Below are positions 8,426-17,263 of a stretch of 64,000 nucleotides of DNA, in pieces (within the stretch, counting starts at the first letter, position 1; every line of letters starts with the position of its first letter). This DNA is from Balneolaceae bacterium (GTDB lineage: Bacteria > Bacteroidota > Rhodothermia > Balneolales > Balneolaceae). The notes below the pieces were generated by a model, which was not told where the DNA came from, made no database searches, and saw nothing but the letters and a program-made list of their open reading frames with translations. The translations under genes were made by a program, and so were the position numbers. The DNA lies in the NCBI GenBank assembly GCA_017795005.1, contig CP051242.1, forward strand, positions 3,650,119-3,714,118, written 5' to 3'.

Positions 8426-9997
8426 TCAGGAGGCCAATTTCATTTTAAGCTTAAACATCGTATCTCCGGGCTTGGAATCCATTTCCATCTCAGCATGTAA
8501 CTGGCGGGCAAGGGTTTTGATGATCGTCATTCCCAGACTCTTACTTTTCCTTTTCTCCTGATCTTCTACTTTAAACCCAACACCATTATCAGTAACCCTT
8601 AATTCAAGTACATCACCTTCTTTTACCAAATGGACTTTGATATCCCCTTCCGTTCTGTCGATGAATGCATGTTTGTAGGAATTAACTAGTAACTCATTTA
8701 ATAGCAGACCTAATGGAATGGCCTTATCCATTTCCATTTTTTGACCACTCGTATCTAGATGAATATTGATTTTTTTACCGGTTGTATTAAATGTGGTATT
8801 AATCGATTTACATAAGCGATCCAGATATTCCTGTAGATTCACCTGTGAAAAATTCTCTGTTTGATATAAAGTCTCATGTATGTAGGCCATTGATTTTACT
8901 CTCGACTTCGAGTCACTTAAGATATGCCTGACTTTAAGCTCTTCTGTATTCATATATTGCAGATCAAGAAGTGCAGTAACAACCGCCAGATTGTTTTTTA
9001 CCCTATGGTGAATTTCTTTTAACAATACCTCTTTTTCTGAAAGTGAATGCACTAATTCTTCTTCAATTTTCTTCAATGACAGAGTCTTTTCATCCACTTT
9101 CTTTTTTAGTTCCCTGTTCCAGCTTCCGATTAAAAATACTGCTCCTAAACCAACACACAGAACAATCCAGATTGAAACCCAGGTAATTATTTCAAAAGAC
9201 TCGAGTGCAGAAAGAATCATTTCCGCAGATTTTTCATGCATTGCAAGCACTTCTTCAGTAACTCTTTTCTTGCCTAGATATTCCCCTGAATAAATGAACA
9301 CTGAAATGACAATAGTTACCAAAATTACAGTGCTGTAAATCCAGTTAACTGATACCTCTTTTCTTTCCGGTATTTCGAAATACTTGTCTTTAAAGCGCTC
9401 GATAGATGGAGAAAAAAGAAAAAGTAGTGGGGCAATAATTAACAGGGATTGGAGGAAAGATCCTGTCCACCATCCATTCCATAAAGTTGTTGTCTGAGCA
9501 GCAGAAAGATCATGCGATAAACTCCAAATAAAAGCACCTAATGAACTTGCAGTAGCAGATATAAAGGCCGTTATAATAAAAACCACAATACTTGCCACAC
9601 TTCTAAGACTATAATCAATAGAGAGACTATGATATACAATGGCAAAAATTGATAAACCAAAAACAAAGGATAAGGAAAATAAAATCGACCAGTAATATTC
9701 AAGATGACTGAATATCCCGATGATAAACATGGATAAAAAAATCGGTATAAAAGACCATTCAAACCCAAACCAAAAGAGTAATATCAAACTCAGAAGAAGC
9801 GGAGGGTTTAATAGAAAAATTTTAATGAGTTCGCTGCGATCAGTACTTTGACTAACCCAGTTTTCTGGTAGATTTGCAAGAGACGACCAGATAGTTCCGG
9901 ATATAATTAATACCCATAAAACTAGAGAACCTAGTACTCTTAGGCTCAACGGATCATATTTTCCCAGGATATAATCGAGATGTAAAGGCTTCCACAT
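8426..9997 (-). CDS. sensor histidine kinase, MASE1-like membrane sensor with HisKA_2 and HATPase domains
   Basis: A 523-residue membrane kinase. Residues 1-205 hold about eight hydrophobic helices resembling the MASE1 sensory domain. After a further pair of helices and a short coiled coil (ELKKKVDEKTLSLKKIEEEL), the HisKA_2 dimerisation domain carries the phosphoacceptor EIHHRVKNNL near residue 329. The ATP-binding domain shows the N-box LLLNELLVNSYKHAF, the G1-like DNGVGF and the G2-like SLGMTIIKTLARQL. HisKA_2 kinases usually respond to light, redox or metabolites. No response regulator gene is adjacent, so the partner must lie elsewhere. Downstream is the DUF4153 gene. The kinase call is firm; MASE1 rests on topology. 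Confidence 0.9.
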   Translation of the reverse strand: MWKPLHLDYILGKYDPLSLRVLGSLVLWVLIISGTIWSSLANLPENWVSQSTDRSELIKIFLLNPPLLLSLILLFWFGFEWSFIPIFLSMFIIGIFSHLEYYWSILFSLSFVFGLSIFAIVYHSLSIDYSLRSVASIVVFIITAFISATASSLGAFIWSLSHDLSAAQTTTLWNGWWTGSFLQSLLIIAPLLFLFSPSIERFKDKYFEIPERKEVSVNWIYSTVILVTIVISVFIYSGEYLGKKRVTEEVLAMHEKSAEMILSALESFEIITWVSIWIVLCVGLGAVFLIGSWNRELKKKVDEKTLSLKKIEEELVHSLSEKEVLLKEIHHRVKNNLAVVTALLDLQYMNTEELKVRHILSDSKSRVKSMAYIHETLYQTENFSQVNLQEYLDRLCKSINTTFNTTGKKINIHLDTSGQKMEMDKAIPLGLLLNELLVNSYKHAFIDRTEGDIKVHLVKEGDVLELRVTDNGVGFKVEDQEKRKSKSLGMTIIKTLARQLHAEMEMDSKPGDTMFKLKMKLAS

Positions 9998-10072
9998 GAT
10001 AACTTCCCCGTGGTAATTTGACCCTTATTATGACTAAAAAATGTCAGAAATCAAAAGAAATATTAAGATTTT

Positions 10073-10819
10073 CTAATAATTTAATCTTTTGACTTCATTC
10101 CCCATTGTATCGTATTCGATCCACAAACCCGATTCTACTCCGTTTTTATATTGTCCCTCTGCTCGTAGTTGTCCATTTGGGTGCCATCTTTTCACGACTC
10201 CATCCCTGATCCCATTTCTATAAATAGGAAACAAAAAACGTGGGGATCCATTGGCATAGTATTGCATAATGGATGAATCAGTTCTTGTACTGTAATAGTT
10301 TAACTCACCATCAAAGTTGAAGTAGTAACTGATACTGTCATTGTAGATTGTTCTTATATTACCGGTAGCAATGTTTCTAGTTTGAGTCTCTCTTCCATCC
10401 CAGGTTATTGATAGTGCTCCAGTATTGGTCCATGCTTTTCCAGTATTAGAAATATAATTTCTATCCATAGCCAATTGCCTGTTTGGGTGCCAGTAACGTA
10501 ACCGATGGATTTTACCTTCTTCAAAAATGGCTTCAATATTATAAATACCCCAATGATAGGTTCTGATAAATCCAGAATAAGGTTCCTTTGATTTTCGATT
10601 TACTAAGGTCAGGTCATGATCTAACACGTCGTATACTGTCATACTATTCATGTTCAAATCACTAATAAAAAATTCTGTCGGAACAGGGTTTCCTTCCTGA
10701 TTTATGAAATACAACTCAGGATATCCATCCAAAAAATAATGATCCGGTTTCGGATCCTCTTCACAACCCATAGATACTATCGTAGAAAGAACAATACTAT
10801 AAATGAGCGATGTTCTCAT
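10073..10819 (-). CDS. MORN/YwqK-type repeat lipoprotein
   Basis: A 248-residue protein with a lipoprotein signal (MRTSLIYSIVLSTIVSMGC; the Cys is residue 19). The mature part contains MORN_2-like repeats of the YwqK type: RLRYWHPNRQLAMDRNYISN, MQYYANGSPRFLFPIYRNG and KRWHPNGQLRAEGQYKNG, then GLWIEYDTMGNEV. These short beta hairpins form an elongated sheet. Databases sometimes label YwqK relatives as antitoxins from Bacillus work, but a lipidated envelope version without a toxin neighbour gives no reason for that role. It starts 6 bp after the cyclophilin stop and is probably co-transcribed with it. The function is unknown. Confidence 0.8.
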   Translation of the reverse strand: MRTSLIYSIVLSTIVSMGCEEDPKPDHYFLDGYPELYFINQEGNPVPTEFFISDLNMNSMTVYDVLDHDLTLVNRKSKEPYSGFIRTYHWGIYNIEAIFEEGKIHRLRYWHPNRQLAMDRNYISNTGKAWTNTGALSITWDGRETQTRNIATGNIRTIYNDSISYYFNFDGELNYYSTRTDSSIMQYYANGSPRFLFPIYRNGIRDGVVKRWHPNGQLRAEGQYKNGVESGLWIEYDTMGNEVKRLNY

Positions 10820-10825
10820 TTCTTT

Positions 10826-11701
10826 TTAGTTATATGAATAGCCAAATTCAGATTCTATTTTCCCCTTTTCTATTTCTTCAACCCGAACGGTCATCATAAT
10901 TTTATCTATTGGTCGGTCTGCTGCCCCTTTCTCCTGAACGGCTATGGAATCAACAATTGCCAAACCCTGAATTACTTCTCCGAATACTGTGTAATTTCCA
11001 TCAAGTGGCGGGTATCCTCCAATGGTATTATAAATTTCTCTTTGCTCCTCTGAATATGTTCTTGGGATGAAACCCTGAGTAGCAATCGGTTCTACTTCGG
11101 CCAGTATTGCCTGAACACTATCAATTCTTCCAGCTGCCTGATTTCGTTGTAATGCCGCAAGAATGTGTGAGTTTTCAGGAGCAAGACAATATTCTCGCAC
11201 AAGGTTTTGACGCTCAGCATTATTCATACTTCCAAGCATTTGATCAAGCTGCATACTAGGAATTATATCGCCATGAACTATATAAAATTGGGATCCACTG
11301 GATTTTCTTTCGGGGTTTTGTTGATCACCTAAACGGGCAGCAGCTAATGCACCTTTTTTATGAATAAATTTAGAATTGAATTCGGCATCAATGGTATAAC
11401 CAGGACCTCCCTGACCATCGTTAAATGGAATTTCATCTTTTGAATTCGGGTCTCCTCCCTGAATCATAAAGTTTTCTATTACTCTGTGAAAACTTGTGCT
11501 GTCATAAAACCCTTCTTTTGCCAGCTTTAAGAAGTTTTCTTTGTGTAGAGGAGTTTCATCATATAGAACTACATAAATATCACCAAAATCAGTACCTATA
11601 ATTGCAATTTCATCGGTATCTGGTACTTGTTCTACTTTTTCTGATTTATTGCAAGCAAAAAAAACAGTGATCAGCAGAAAGTAAATGGAAAGTTTTTTCA
11701 T
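10826..11701 (-). CDS. cyclophilin-type peptidyl-prolyl cis-trans isomerase, lipoprotein
   Basis: A 291-residue periplasmic or surface prolyl isomerase. I took ATG 11701 because translation from it gives a lipoprotein signal (MKKLSIYFLLITVFFAC), whereas the upstream ATG at 11806 would add a basic leader overlapping the divergent epimerase gene. Cyclophilin landmarks are in order: FLKLAKEGFYDSTSFHRVIENFM, IQGGDPN, a GPGYTIDAEF segment, GSQFYIVHG, and YTVFGEVIQGLAIVDSI. Between GSQFYIVHG and the final part there is an insertion of about 75 residues (EYCLAPENSHILAAL to the YNTIGG region), which is typical of Bacteroidota-lineage cyclophilins. It helps fold exported proteins. The MORN lipoprotein gene follows in the same transcript. 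Confidence 0.92.
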   Translation of the reverse strand: MKKLSIYFLLITVFFACNKSEKVEQVPDTDEIAIIGTDFGDIYVVLYDETPLHKENFLKLAKEGFYDSTSFHRVIENFMIQGGDPNSKDEIPFNDGQGGPGYTIDAEFNSKFIHKKGALAAARLGDQQNPERKSSGSQFYIVHGDIIPSMQLDQMLGSMNNAERQNLVREYCLAPENSHILAALQRNQAAGRIDSVQAILAEVEPIATQGFIPRTYSEEQREIYNTIGGYPPLDGNYTVFGEVIQGLAIVDSIAVQEKGAADRPIDKIMMTVRVEEIEKGKIESEFGYSYN

Positions 11702-11718
11702 TGAGTAGTAGTATTTAA

Positions 11719-11726
11719 TAAGTTTG
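11719..11726 (+). promoter_or_regulatory. candidate -7 element TAAGTTTG upstream of the epimerase gene
   Basis: TAAGTTTG matches the Bacteroidota primary sigma factor -7 consensus TAnnTTTG and lies 65 bases before the epimerase ATG in the 90-bp divergent region. A TTG triplet at 11701-11703 could serve as a weak -33 element, with slightly short spacing. This is a sequence match only. Confidence 0.35.
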
Positions 11727-11791
11727 GATAGATATTTTGTGCGCCTGATAGTACGAAATACCTCACTTTTAATCTTCTTAAAAAGTTTATT

Positions 11792-12193
11792 ATGCATATC
11801 GACCATATCGGAATTGCTGTAAAAGATCTGGAAGCTGCCATTAAAACCTATGAAGCTATACTCAATACAACTTGTGATAAGCGTGAAATTGTTATCTCCG
11901 AAAAAGTAGAAACTGCTTTTTTTCAGACAGGAGAATCAAAAGTAGAGTTACTAGGTGCAACAGGACCTGATTCAGTTATTGCAAAATATGTTGATAAAAA
12001 AGGAGAAGGGCTTCACCATGTCGCTTTTGAAGTTGATGACATATTTAAAGAATTGCAACGATTAAGAGATGAAGGTTTTACAGTCCTCAATGAACAGCCT
12101 AAAAATGGAGCTGATAATAAGTTGGTAGCATTTGTGCATCCAAAGGATAATTGTGGAGTTTTGGTTGAGTTATGCCAATCTTTGAATAATTAA
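11792..12193 (+). CDS. mce: methylmalonyl-CoA epimerase
   Basis: A 133-residue single-module VOC protein, the usual size for methylmalonyl-CoA epimerase, which interconverts the (R) and (S) forms of methylmalonyl-CoA in the propionate/succinate pathway. The first half opens with HIDHIGIAVKDLEAAI, whose His is a metal ligand. It continues through VELLGATGPDSVIAKY. The second half has GLHHVAFEVDDI (His ligand) and ends in GVLVELCQ (Glu ligand). The cytoplasmic role and single-domain length match the family closely. It stands alone here, divergent from the cyclophilin gene; methylmalonyl-CoA mutase is not in the window. Confidence 0.92.
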   Translation: MHIDHIGIAVKDLEAAIKTYEAILNTTCDKREIVISEKVETAFFQTGESKVELLGATGPDSVIAKYVDKKGEGLHHVAFEVDDIFKELQRLRDEGFTVLNEQPKNGADNKLVAFVHPKDNCGVLVELCQSLNN

Positions 12194-12478
12194 CTCAACA
12201 AACATTTAGCTACCTATCTATGCGGCTTATCGATCTTTTCAAGATATTTCTTTATCAAAAAATGTATCTTGCTCATTAATTGGAACTTCGGAATAATCAG
12301 GTGGAAATTAAATTTGAGACTGTTTCATCAAGAGCTTACCTCAATTGTTAGTTTTCGAATACACTATTTTAAAAGCTTAAGGAATATTGCTTTTCTATCA
12401 AGAGAAGTTGAGCGATTAGCTATAACTCATAAGCTACTTCATGTCAATCTAGCCAACTATGTTAACTGTTAGGAGATA

Positions 12479-13651
12479 ATGCTTTCTACCTTTTTTGAAA
12501 TACTATTAAACGATTTACAAAATGCACCCGTGTTCTATTACATCTATTGGGCATTTGGATTAGTGTATTGCCTTATTATAGGTTTTTTGACTATTGGATT
12601 TATAAAGAATAAAAAGACCGAAGAAATTGAAAACCCATCAATACCAATAACAATTTTAGTTTCTTCAAGAAATGAAGAAAAAGATCTTCCGAAATGCATT
12701 GAGTCTTTAAAAGCAATCAACTATCCAAAAGATTTACTTCAAATAATTCTTGTAAACGATCGCTCTGACGATAGTACTGGAAATATAATTAACAGAGCCG
12801 CTAAAGAAAGCAAGAATATATTAGCATTAAATACATCAGACTTCCCTGACGTTGGATTAGAAGCTAAAGCAAGAGGAGTAAATTGTGGAATGAAAAAGGC
12901 CAAAGGTGACTGGGTATTTATTACTGACGCAGATGCTGAAGTAGACCCTCAATGGATAACTCATTCACTTAGCCAAATAGATAAAGATACAGGAATGGTA
13001 GGTGGGGCTTTGGAAGTTAAACCACTGGGAATATTAGGTATGGTTGAAAGAATTAGTTGGGCTTTTGTTCAAATGTTTAACCTCGGAATGTCAGGCTGGG
13101 GAGTTCCTTTCATCTGTGTTGGACCTAACATGGCTATTAGACGTGATATTTATGAAAATTACGGAGGATTAGAATCGGTCGATTTTACGGTTGCAGAAGA
13201 CCTTGCCCTATTTACTATGGTCAAAGAATCAGGAAAAAAAATTATTACTTTCGCTAGTAAAGAAACTAAGGTTTTATTGTCTCCCGTCCCAAGTTTTAAA
13301 CATCTGATAAGTCAGCAAAGAAGGTGGTTTGGTGGTGGAATTGAGATTGGTAAAGATTATTTATGGATTTTGTATCTGTCTTTTTGGAGTGGGTTTTTTA
13401 TTAATTCATTTTATTTATTTGGCTGGTTGGCTTCACCTGCTATTTTCTTATCTATCTGGGTAATAAGAATACTTACTGATATTGTTTTTTTAACAGTTCA
13501 AAAAAGAAAACTTGGTTTGAATACCCATTTACGATATCTGCCGATATTGGCTATCTATTCACTTTTCATATTTATGTATCTACCGTTATCATTCTTATTT
13601 TCAAGAAAAATACATTGGATGGGTGAAGGATATAGTATAGACTATGAATGA
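12479..13651 (+). CDS. family 2 glycosyltransferase, membrane-anchored
   Basis: A 390-residue processive-type GT2 enzyme. An N-terminal membrane helix (residues 17-42) precedes a GT-A domain starting ITILVSSRNEEKDLPKCIESL. Motifs are NDRSDDST (first Asp set), TDADAEVDPQW (the DxD-type metal site), EDLALFTMV (catalytic ED) and QQRRWFGG (Q/RxxRW of processive enzymes). Two to three C-terminal membrane helices follow. A good ribosome site, AGGAG, sits 4-5 bases before ATG 12479. The Wzi-like barrel gene starts 57 bp downstream, which suggests surface polysaccharide or glycolipid assembly. The donor and acceptor cannot be inferred. Confidence 0.9.
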   Translation: MLSTFFEILLNDLQNAPVFYYIYWAFGLVYCLIIGFLTIGFIKNKKTEEIENPSIPITILVSSRNEEKDLPKCIESLKAINYPKDLLQIILVNDRSDDSTGNIINRAAKESKNILALNTSDFPDVGLEAKARGVNCGMKKAKGDWVFITDADAEVDPQWITHSLSQIDKDTGMVGGALEVKPLGILGMVERISWAFVQMFNLGMSGWGVPFICVGPNMAIRRDIYENYGGLESVDFTVAEDLALFTMVKESGKKIITFASKETKVLLSPVPSFKHLISQQRRWFGGGIEIGKDYLWILYLSFWSGFFINSFYLFGWLASPAIFLSIWVIRILTDIVFLTVQKRKLGLNTHLRYLPILAIYSLFIFMYLPLSFLFSRKIHWMGEGYSIDYE

Positions 13652-13708
13652 TAATTAATCCTTTGTACCAGTTGTTATTTAATCATTTCATTTTCCAGAT
13701 CTATTTTT

Positions 13709-15418
13709 ATGATTCGAGTTTTTATTTTTGTGATAATTACAGGTTTCTTTTCATCCTATGTATACGCACAGGCTTCATTAGTACCATCTCATCATCCTGT
13801 TTATGATTGGCTGTATCATCAAAGAATTTCTGGAAGTATTCCTTCATACAATTATGAATCCTTACCTTTAAAAAGAAATGAGATTCTTGTTCTGCTTAAA
13901 AAAGTTGAACGCTCAAATAAGCTCAGTTCTACCCAAAATAAAACACTTCAAAGTTACATAAGAGAGTTTGATAGTAGTTTGATCAAAGAGGAAAGAACTC
14001 ATAAATATTTTGCTTCGAGGGATAGTGTAGGAACAGAAATAGATTGGGAGTCTCTGAAATGGAAAGATGATCAGGAATTTCATCTCATCAATTTGCATGG
14101 AGATGAACATATTGCCTGGCTTGATTTAGCAATTGGGAACAGAGCTATGTCTGTTAGTGATGGTGATAATTCATATTCTAGTACAATAAGTGTTATAAAC
14201 AGAGCAAGACTCGTAGCCGGATATAAATCAACGTTTGGACTTCATTTTGGGTATGACTTTGTTACACCTTCACTCTCGAACATCGAGACTTTTTTTTATG
14301 ATAACTATTATTCTTCAAACTGGTGGATATGGCGTAGGCAAGTATCGGGAGAAAAAGTTGGCAATAACTTAAGTCATCTCGAATCATATGCCACCTATTC
14401 TCCTTTTAATGCTATGGACTTATCCATTGGCAAAGGCAATCTGAAAATTGGAACCGGAGACAATAATAATCTCTTGTTTTCGAGGAATTCGATACCCACA
14501 ACTTGGTTAAAATTGAATGTAGGTAATCGTTGGGTGAAATTTGTGATGGTACATGGAACTCTCAGTTGGCCTACAGTAACAATTCAGGATCCGAATTATT
14601 CGAATCTTACCACAAAAAATGCTCCTCAACGATTTGTAAGACTTAATCAGCTAAAATTTCAGCCTTTTGAATGGGTTGATTTTCACTTTTTTGAAATGAT
14701 CAATTATGGCAATAGGGGTTTTGAAGTTGACTACCTACATCCATTTAATATTTTATCCATGGCTCAGGGATATTTACAGGATCAGGATAATACTATGGGT
14801 GGCGGAATGATTGTATTGAGACCTTTCTTAGGTTTAGAAATGAGTGCCGAAATCCTTATCGATGATATGTTAGACCCATCAGAAATTTTCAGAATAACAC
14901 GTCCTGAAATTAGTAGATTTGGCCGAAAATTTACCCTTCAAGCGGCTCCATCTTCAGATTTCAGAATTTTTAGCGAATACAATAAAATTGATCCCTTTGT
15001 CTACTCCCATCCTTATGGATTAAATGCTCATACTCAATTTGAAACATCACTTGGATCTCAGTTGCCCCCGAATTCTGATAAAATCACTTTTGGCGGCAGA
15101 TATCTTTTAAAATACAGATCATGGATTGATATACGAATGAGCCGGGTCCGTCATGCTAAAAGTATTTATGATGAAGACGGTAACTTGCAATTCAATGCAG
15201 GGGATAACGTAAATGTTGGAAGAAATCAAGGTGAAGATGCTTCATGGCTTTTCCTTGATGGCGACTCACACCGATGGTTAGAACTGGAGATTGACGCCAG
15301 TTGGGAAATAAGACGAGCCTGGGTCTTAAAGTCACGATTTGAAAAAAGATGGATGCAAACCGGAAATCAATTAAATGACCTTCAAATTTTTTGGCTTGAT
15401 TTGATTATTGGTATGTAG
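13709..15418 (+). CDS. Wzi-like capsule assembly outer-membrane protein
   Basis: A 569-residue exported protein with a signal peptide (MIRVFIFVIITGFFSSYVYA). The N-terminal part after cleavage, SHHPVYDWLYHQRISGSIPSY, followed by the helical segment KRNEILVLLKKVE, is the pattern seen in capsule assembly Wzi family proteins. The rest is a run of alternating amphipathic strands with many aromatics at strand ends, as in a large beta barrel, and the chain ends in a strand without a sorting domain. Wzi proteins bind capsular polysaccharide at the outer surface. The family 2 glycosyltransferase just upstream fits that role. The assignment to Wzi rests on the N-terminal pattern; other barrels are possible. 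Confidence 0.72.
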   Translation: MIRVFIFVIITGFFSSYVYAQASLVPSHHPVYDWLYHQRISGSIPSYNYESLPLKRNEILVLLKKVERSNKLSSTQNKTLQSYIREFDSSLIKEERTHKYFASRDSVGTEIDWESLKWKDDQEFHLINLHGDEHIAWLDLAIGNRAMSVSDGDNSYSSTISVINRARLVAGYKSTFGLHFGYDFVTPSLSNIETFFYDNYYSSNWWIWRRQVSGEKVGNNLSHLESYATYSPFNAMDLSIGKGNLKIGTGDNNNLLFSRNSIPTTWLKLNVGNRWVKFVMVHGTLSWPTVTIQDPNYSNLTTKNAPQRFVRLNQLKFQPFEWVDFHFFEMINYGNRGFEVDYLHPFNILSMAQGYLQDQDNTMGGGMIVLRPFLGLEMSAEILIDDMLDPSEIFRITRPEISRFGRKFTLQAAPSSDFRIFSEYNKIDPFVYSHPYGLNAHTQFETSLGSQLPPNSDKITFGGRYLLKYRSWIDIRMSRVRHAKSIYDEDGNLQFNAGDNVNVGRNQGEDASWLFLDGDSHRWLELEIDASWEIRRAWVLKSRFEKRWMQTGNQLNDLQIFWLDLIIGM

Positions 15419-15479
15419 TTTCAACCAGATTCACTTTTGAATTGAAGTAGGGGCTTAAACCCCGTAACTTAATTTTATT

Positions 15480-15553
15480 CGAGGCGTGGCGTAGTCCGGT
15501 AGCGCACTCGGCTGGGGGCCGAGGGGTCGCAGGTTCAAATCCTGTCGCCTCGA
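15480..15553 (+). tRNA. tRNA-Pro (anticodon GGG)
   Basis: A complete 74-base cloverleaf: acceptor stem CGAGGCG paired with CGCCTCG and discriminator A; D arm with GTAGTCCGGTAGCGC; anticodon stem CTCGG/CCGAG with loop CTGGGGG, giving anticodon GGG (Pro codons CCC/CCU); T arm GCAGG-TTCAAAT-CCTGT. The 3' CCA is not encoded (CTA follows). It sits alone between the Wzi-like gene and the 3' end of the convergent barrel operon. Confidence 0.97.
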
Positions 15554-15584
15554 CTAGTTTACTTTCTAAGAGTTCATGTTAACT

Positions 15585-17255
15585 CTAAAAACTTATCCCA
15601 ATCGAATATTTCAAAAGTAGATCAGGTACCGCTAGAACGGTAAATCCGACATCTAGTTTATCAAAAATAGTATACTGCCTACCCATTGAAAAAGACTGTG
15701 GTATAATACCATCAAGATTAGATCTCAATCCATCGTTATTTACAGTTACTATTCCTTCCCCTAATACTATACTGCCCCCTATTCTGTAGTGCGAGTTTTT
15801 GTAACCCGTAAGCCCACTTAGAGCTTGAAATAAGAGACCATCAATATCCAAAAAAAGAAGTCTGACCGGTAATACCCTGCCAAACTGAACGGCATTATCA
15901 TATTTCTCTCTCATGTCAAAATCGAAGCCTATTCCAAATCCATTGCTCAGATTTTTACCTATCGTATGCCCTCCATTCGTGAATGAAAGCTCTCCAAAGT
16001 ATCTGGAATAGTTAATAACCATTGTATGCCGCCTCAATGCAAAGTCAAGGCCAACAGTAAGTGATGAGGGCAGACTCAGTTTACTGTCTTCAACAAGAGA
16101 AGAAATATTCCTTTCTGTGGTAAGATTGGGCTTATTTGTTTGTAAGCTATCCAGGGCTACATCAATATTACCTTGTAAAACATCGTCTCCCGAACCTACC
16201 AGAAAAACCGGAAGAAAAGCACTTGCTGTACTATTTTCACTTTTCAGATTGAAATTAGGAACCTGATCATATACTAAAGAAAGCCGCAATTCTTTATCTA
16301 ACTCATAATAAGCCCCCACTTTTATTCCGTACTCTGTTGCCTTAAAGGTTCCATCAGCATTCATAAAAAATGCATTCGACTCTCCCGCATCATAATTTAG
16401 GTTTGGATCATCCGGGTTATTGAAATAACGTTCGTCAGCACCCCCAACAACCACCATCCCGGAAAGATCTGCCTGGACACGTCTAATGTTGTCTACCTGA
16501 TATCTGGTGAAAGTTCCACCAAGTCCAAGTTTTTTGAATCTTTTATCGATTAGCTTTGTGCCCATCCCAACCGAAAGTGTGTTCATTTTAAAACTCATTT
16601 GGGTGAGAAGAGAGATATTCATTAACACATCAAAACGAATAGCAACTTCGTCTGTTCCTTGTTCCTGAGCCAGCTTTGCAGTCAGTCCGGTAATACCCAT
16701 ATCAAAATTAACAGATGCCGGGTAAGAGTAAGCTCCTGCTATCACCGTTTTGTTATTTATTGGAGCTGCAAATGCTGCAGAGGATACATCACTTCGAAAA
16801 CCTATATCAAAATCACGGACTTGAGTTGCCTGTATATAGGTCTCTGGAAACTGGGTCCAGTTTTCTTCATTTGAAAACTCATCATCTACTGCACTTTCAA
16901 TTTCGTTATTAATGGTACTTCTTAAGCTTGAATTTATTCCTGGAGTCATTGCAGTTCCAATACCAACCCGACTATCAAAAAGAACCTGGCCGTTTGTCAT
17001 AAAACCAAGCATTGCGGGATTTAAATGGATATTCAGAGCGCCGTTGTTTACTCTAGAGCTAATAAGCCCACCCATACTTCCGGAACCCAAACTGCTACCT
17101 ACAGTATTCAGATTTAATCCGAAATTTACATCCATATATCCGCCCCGAAATAAATGTAACTCACTAGGATTTGTATCCTCTTCCTGTGCCAGTATACTTG
17201 TAGAGCTAATAGCAATTGTTAATGTGATCAGTATGTAGAAGGCTATTTTCTTCAT
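15585..17255 (-). CDS. outer-membrane beta-barrel protein, third gene of the giant-protein operon
   Basis: A 556-residue exported protein with a signal peptide (MKKIAFYILITLTIAISSTS, cleavage after ILAQ). The mature chain is a succession of amphipathic strands. Near the N-terminus it contains NIHLNPAMLGFMTNG, the NPA-type turn seen in FadL/PorV/DUF5723-like barrels, and the last strand ends LLLKYSIGISF with a terminal Phe, typical for barrel assembly. I do not recognise a named family. It begins 8 bp after the stop of the PorV-like gene, the second gene of an operon that starts with the 2382-residue surface protein. This suggests a joint role in secreting or anchoring that protein, which is inferred from context alone. 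Confidence 0.8.
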   Translation of the reverse strand: MKKIAFYILITLTIAISSTSILAQEEDTNPSELHLFRGGYMDVNFGLNLNTVGSSLGSGSMGGLISSRVNNGALNIHLNPAMLGFMTNGQVLFDSRVGIGTAMTPGINSSLRSTINNEIESAVDDEFSNEENWTQFPETYIQATQVRDFDIGFRSDVSSAAFAAPINNKTVIAGAYSYPASVNFDMGITGLTAKLAQEQGTDEVAIRFDVLMNISLLTQMSFKMNTLSVGMGTKLIDKRFKKLGLGGTFTRYQVDNIRRVQADLSGMVVVGGADERYFNNPDDPNLNYDAGESNAFFMNADGTFKATEYGIKVGAYYELDKELRLSLVYDQVPNFNLKSENSTASAFLPVFLVGSGDDVLQGNIDVALDSLQTNKPNLTTERNISSLVEDSKLSLPSSLTVGLDFALRRHTMVINYSRYFGELSFTNGGHTIGKNLSNGFGIGFDFDMREKYDNAVQFGRVLPVRLLFLDIDGLLFQALSGLTGYKNSHYRIGGSIVLGEGIVTVNNDGLRSNLDGIIPQSFSMGRQYTIFDKLDVGFTVLAVPDLLLKYSIGISF

Positions 17256-17263
17256 TTCATCTC

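Noticed and set aside
10073-10819. Toxin-antitoxin function for the YwqK/MORN-repeat protein
   Set aside because: The label comes from remote Bacillus annotation. Here the protein is a lipoprotein next to a cyclophilin, with no toxin gene.
11702-11806. N-terminal extension of the cyclophilin from ATG 11806
   Set aside because: It adds 35 basic residues before an intact lipoprotein signal and overlaps the divergent epimerase start.
12269-12472. Open frame of 67 residues before the glycosyltransferase gene
   Set aside because: TTG start without a ribosome site, no recognisable motif, high Lys/Leu/Asn content as expected from AT-rich noncoding DNA. The whole 12194-12478 gap shows no gene I can support.
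16912-17238. 108-residue plus-strand frame inside the third barrel gene
   Set aside because: Antisense to a well-supported exported barrel; Pro/Ile-rich translation with no motif.
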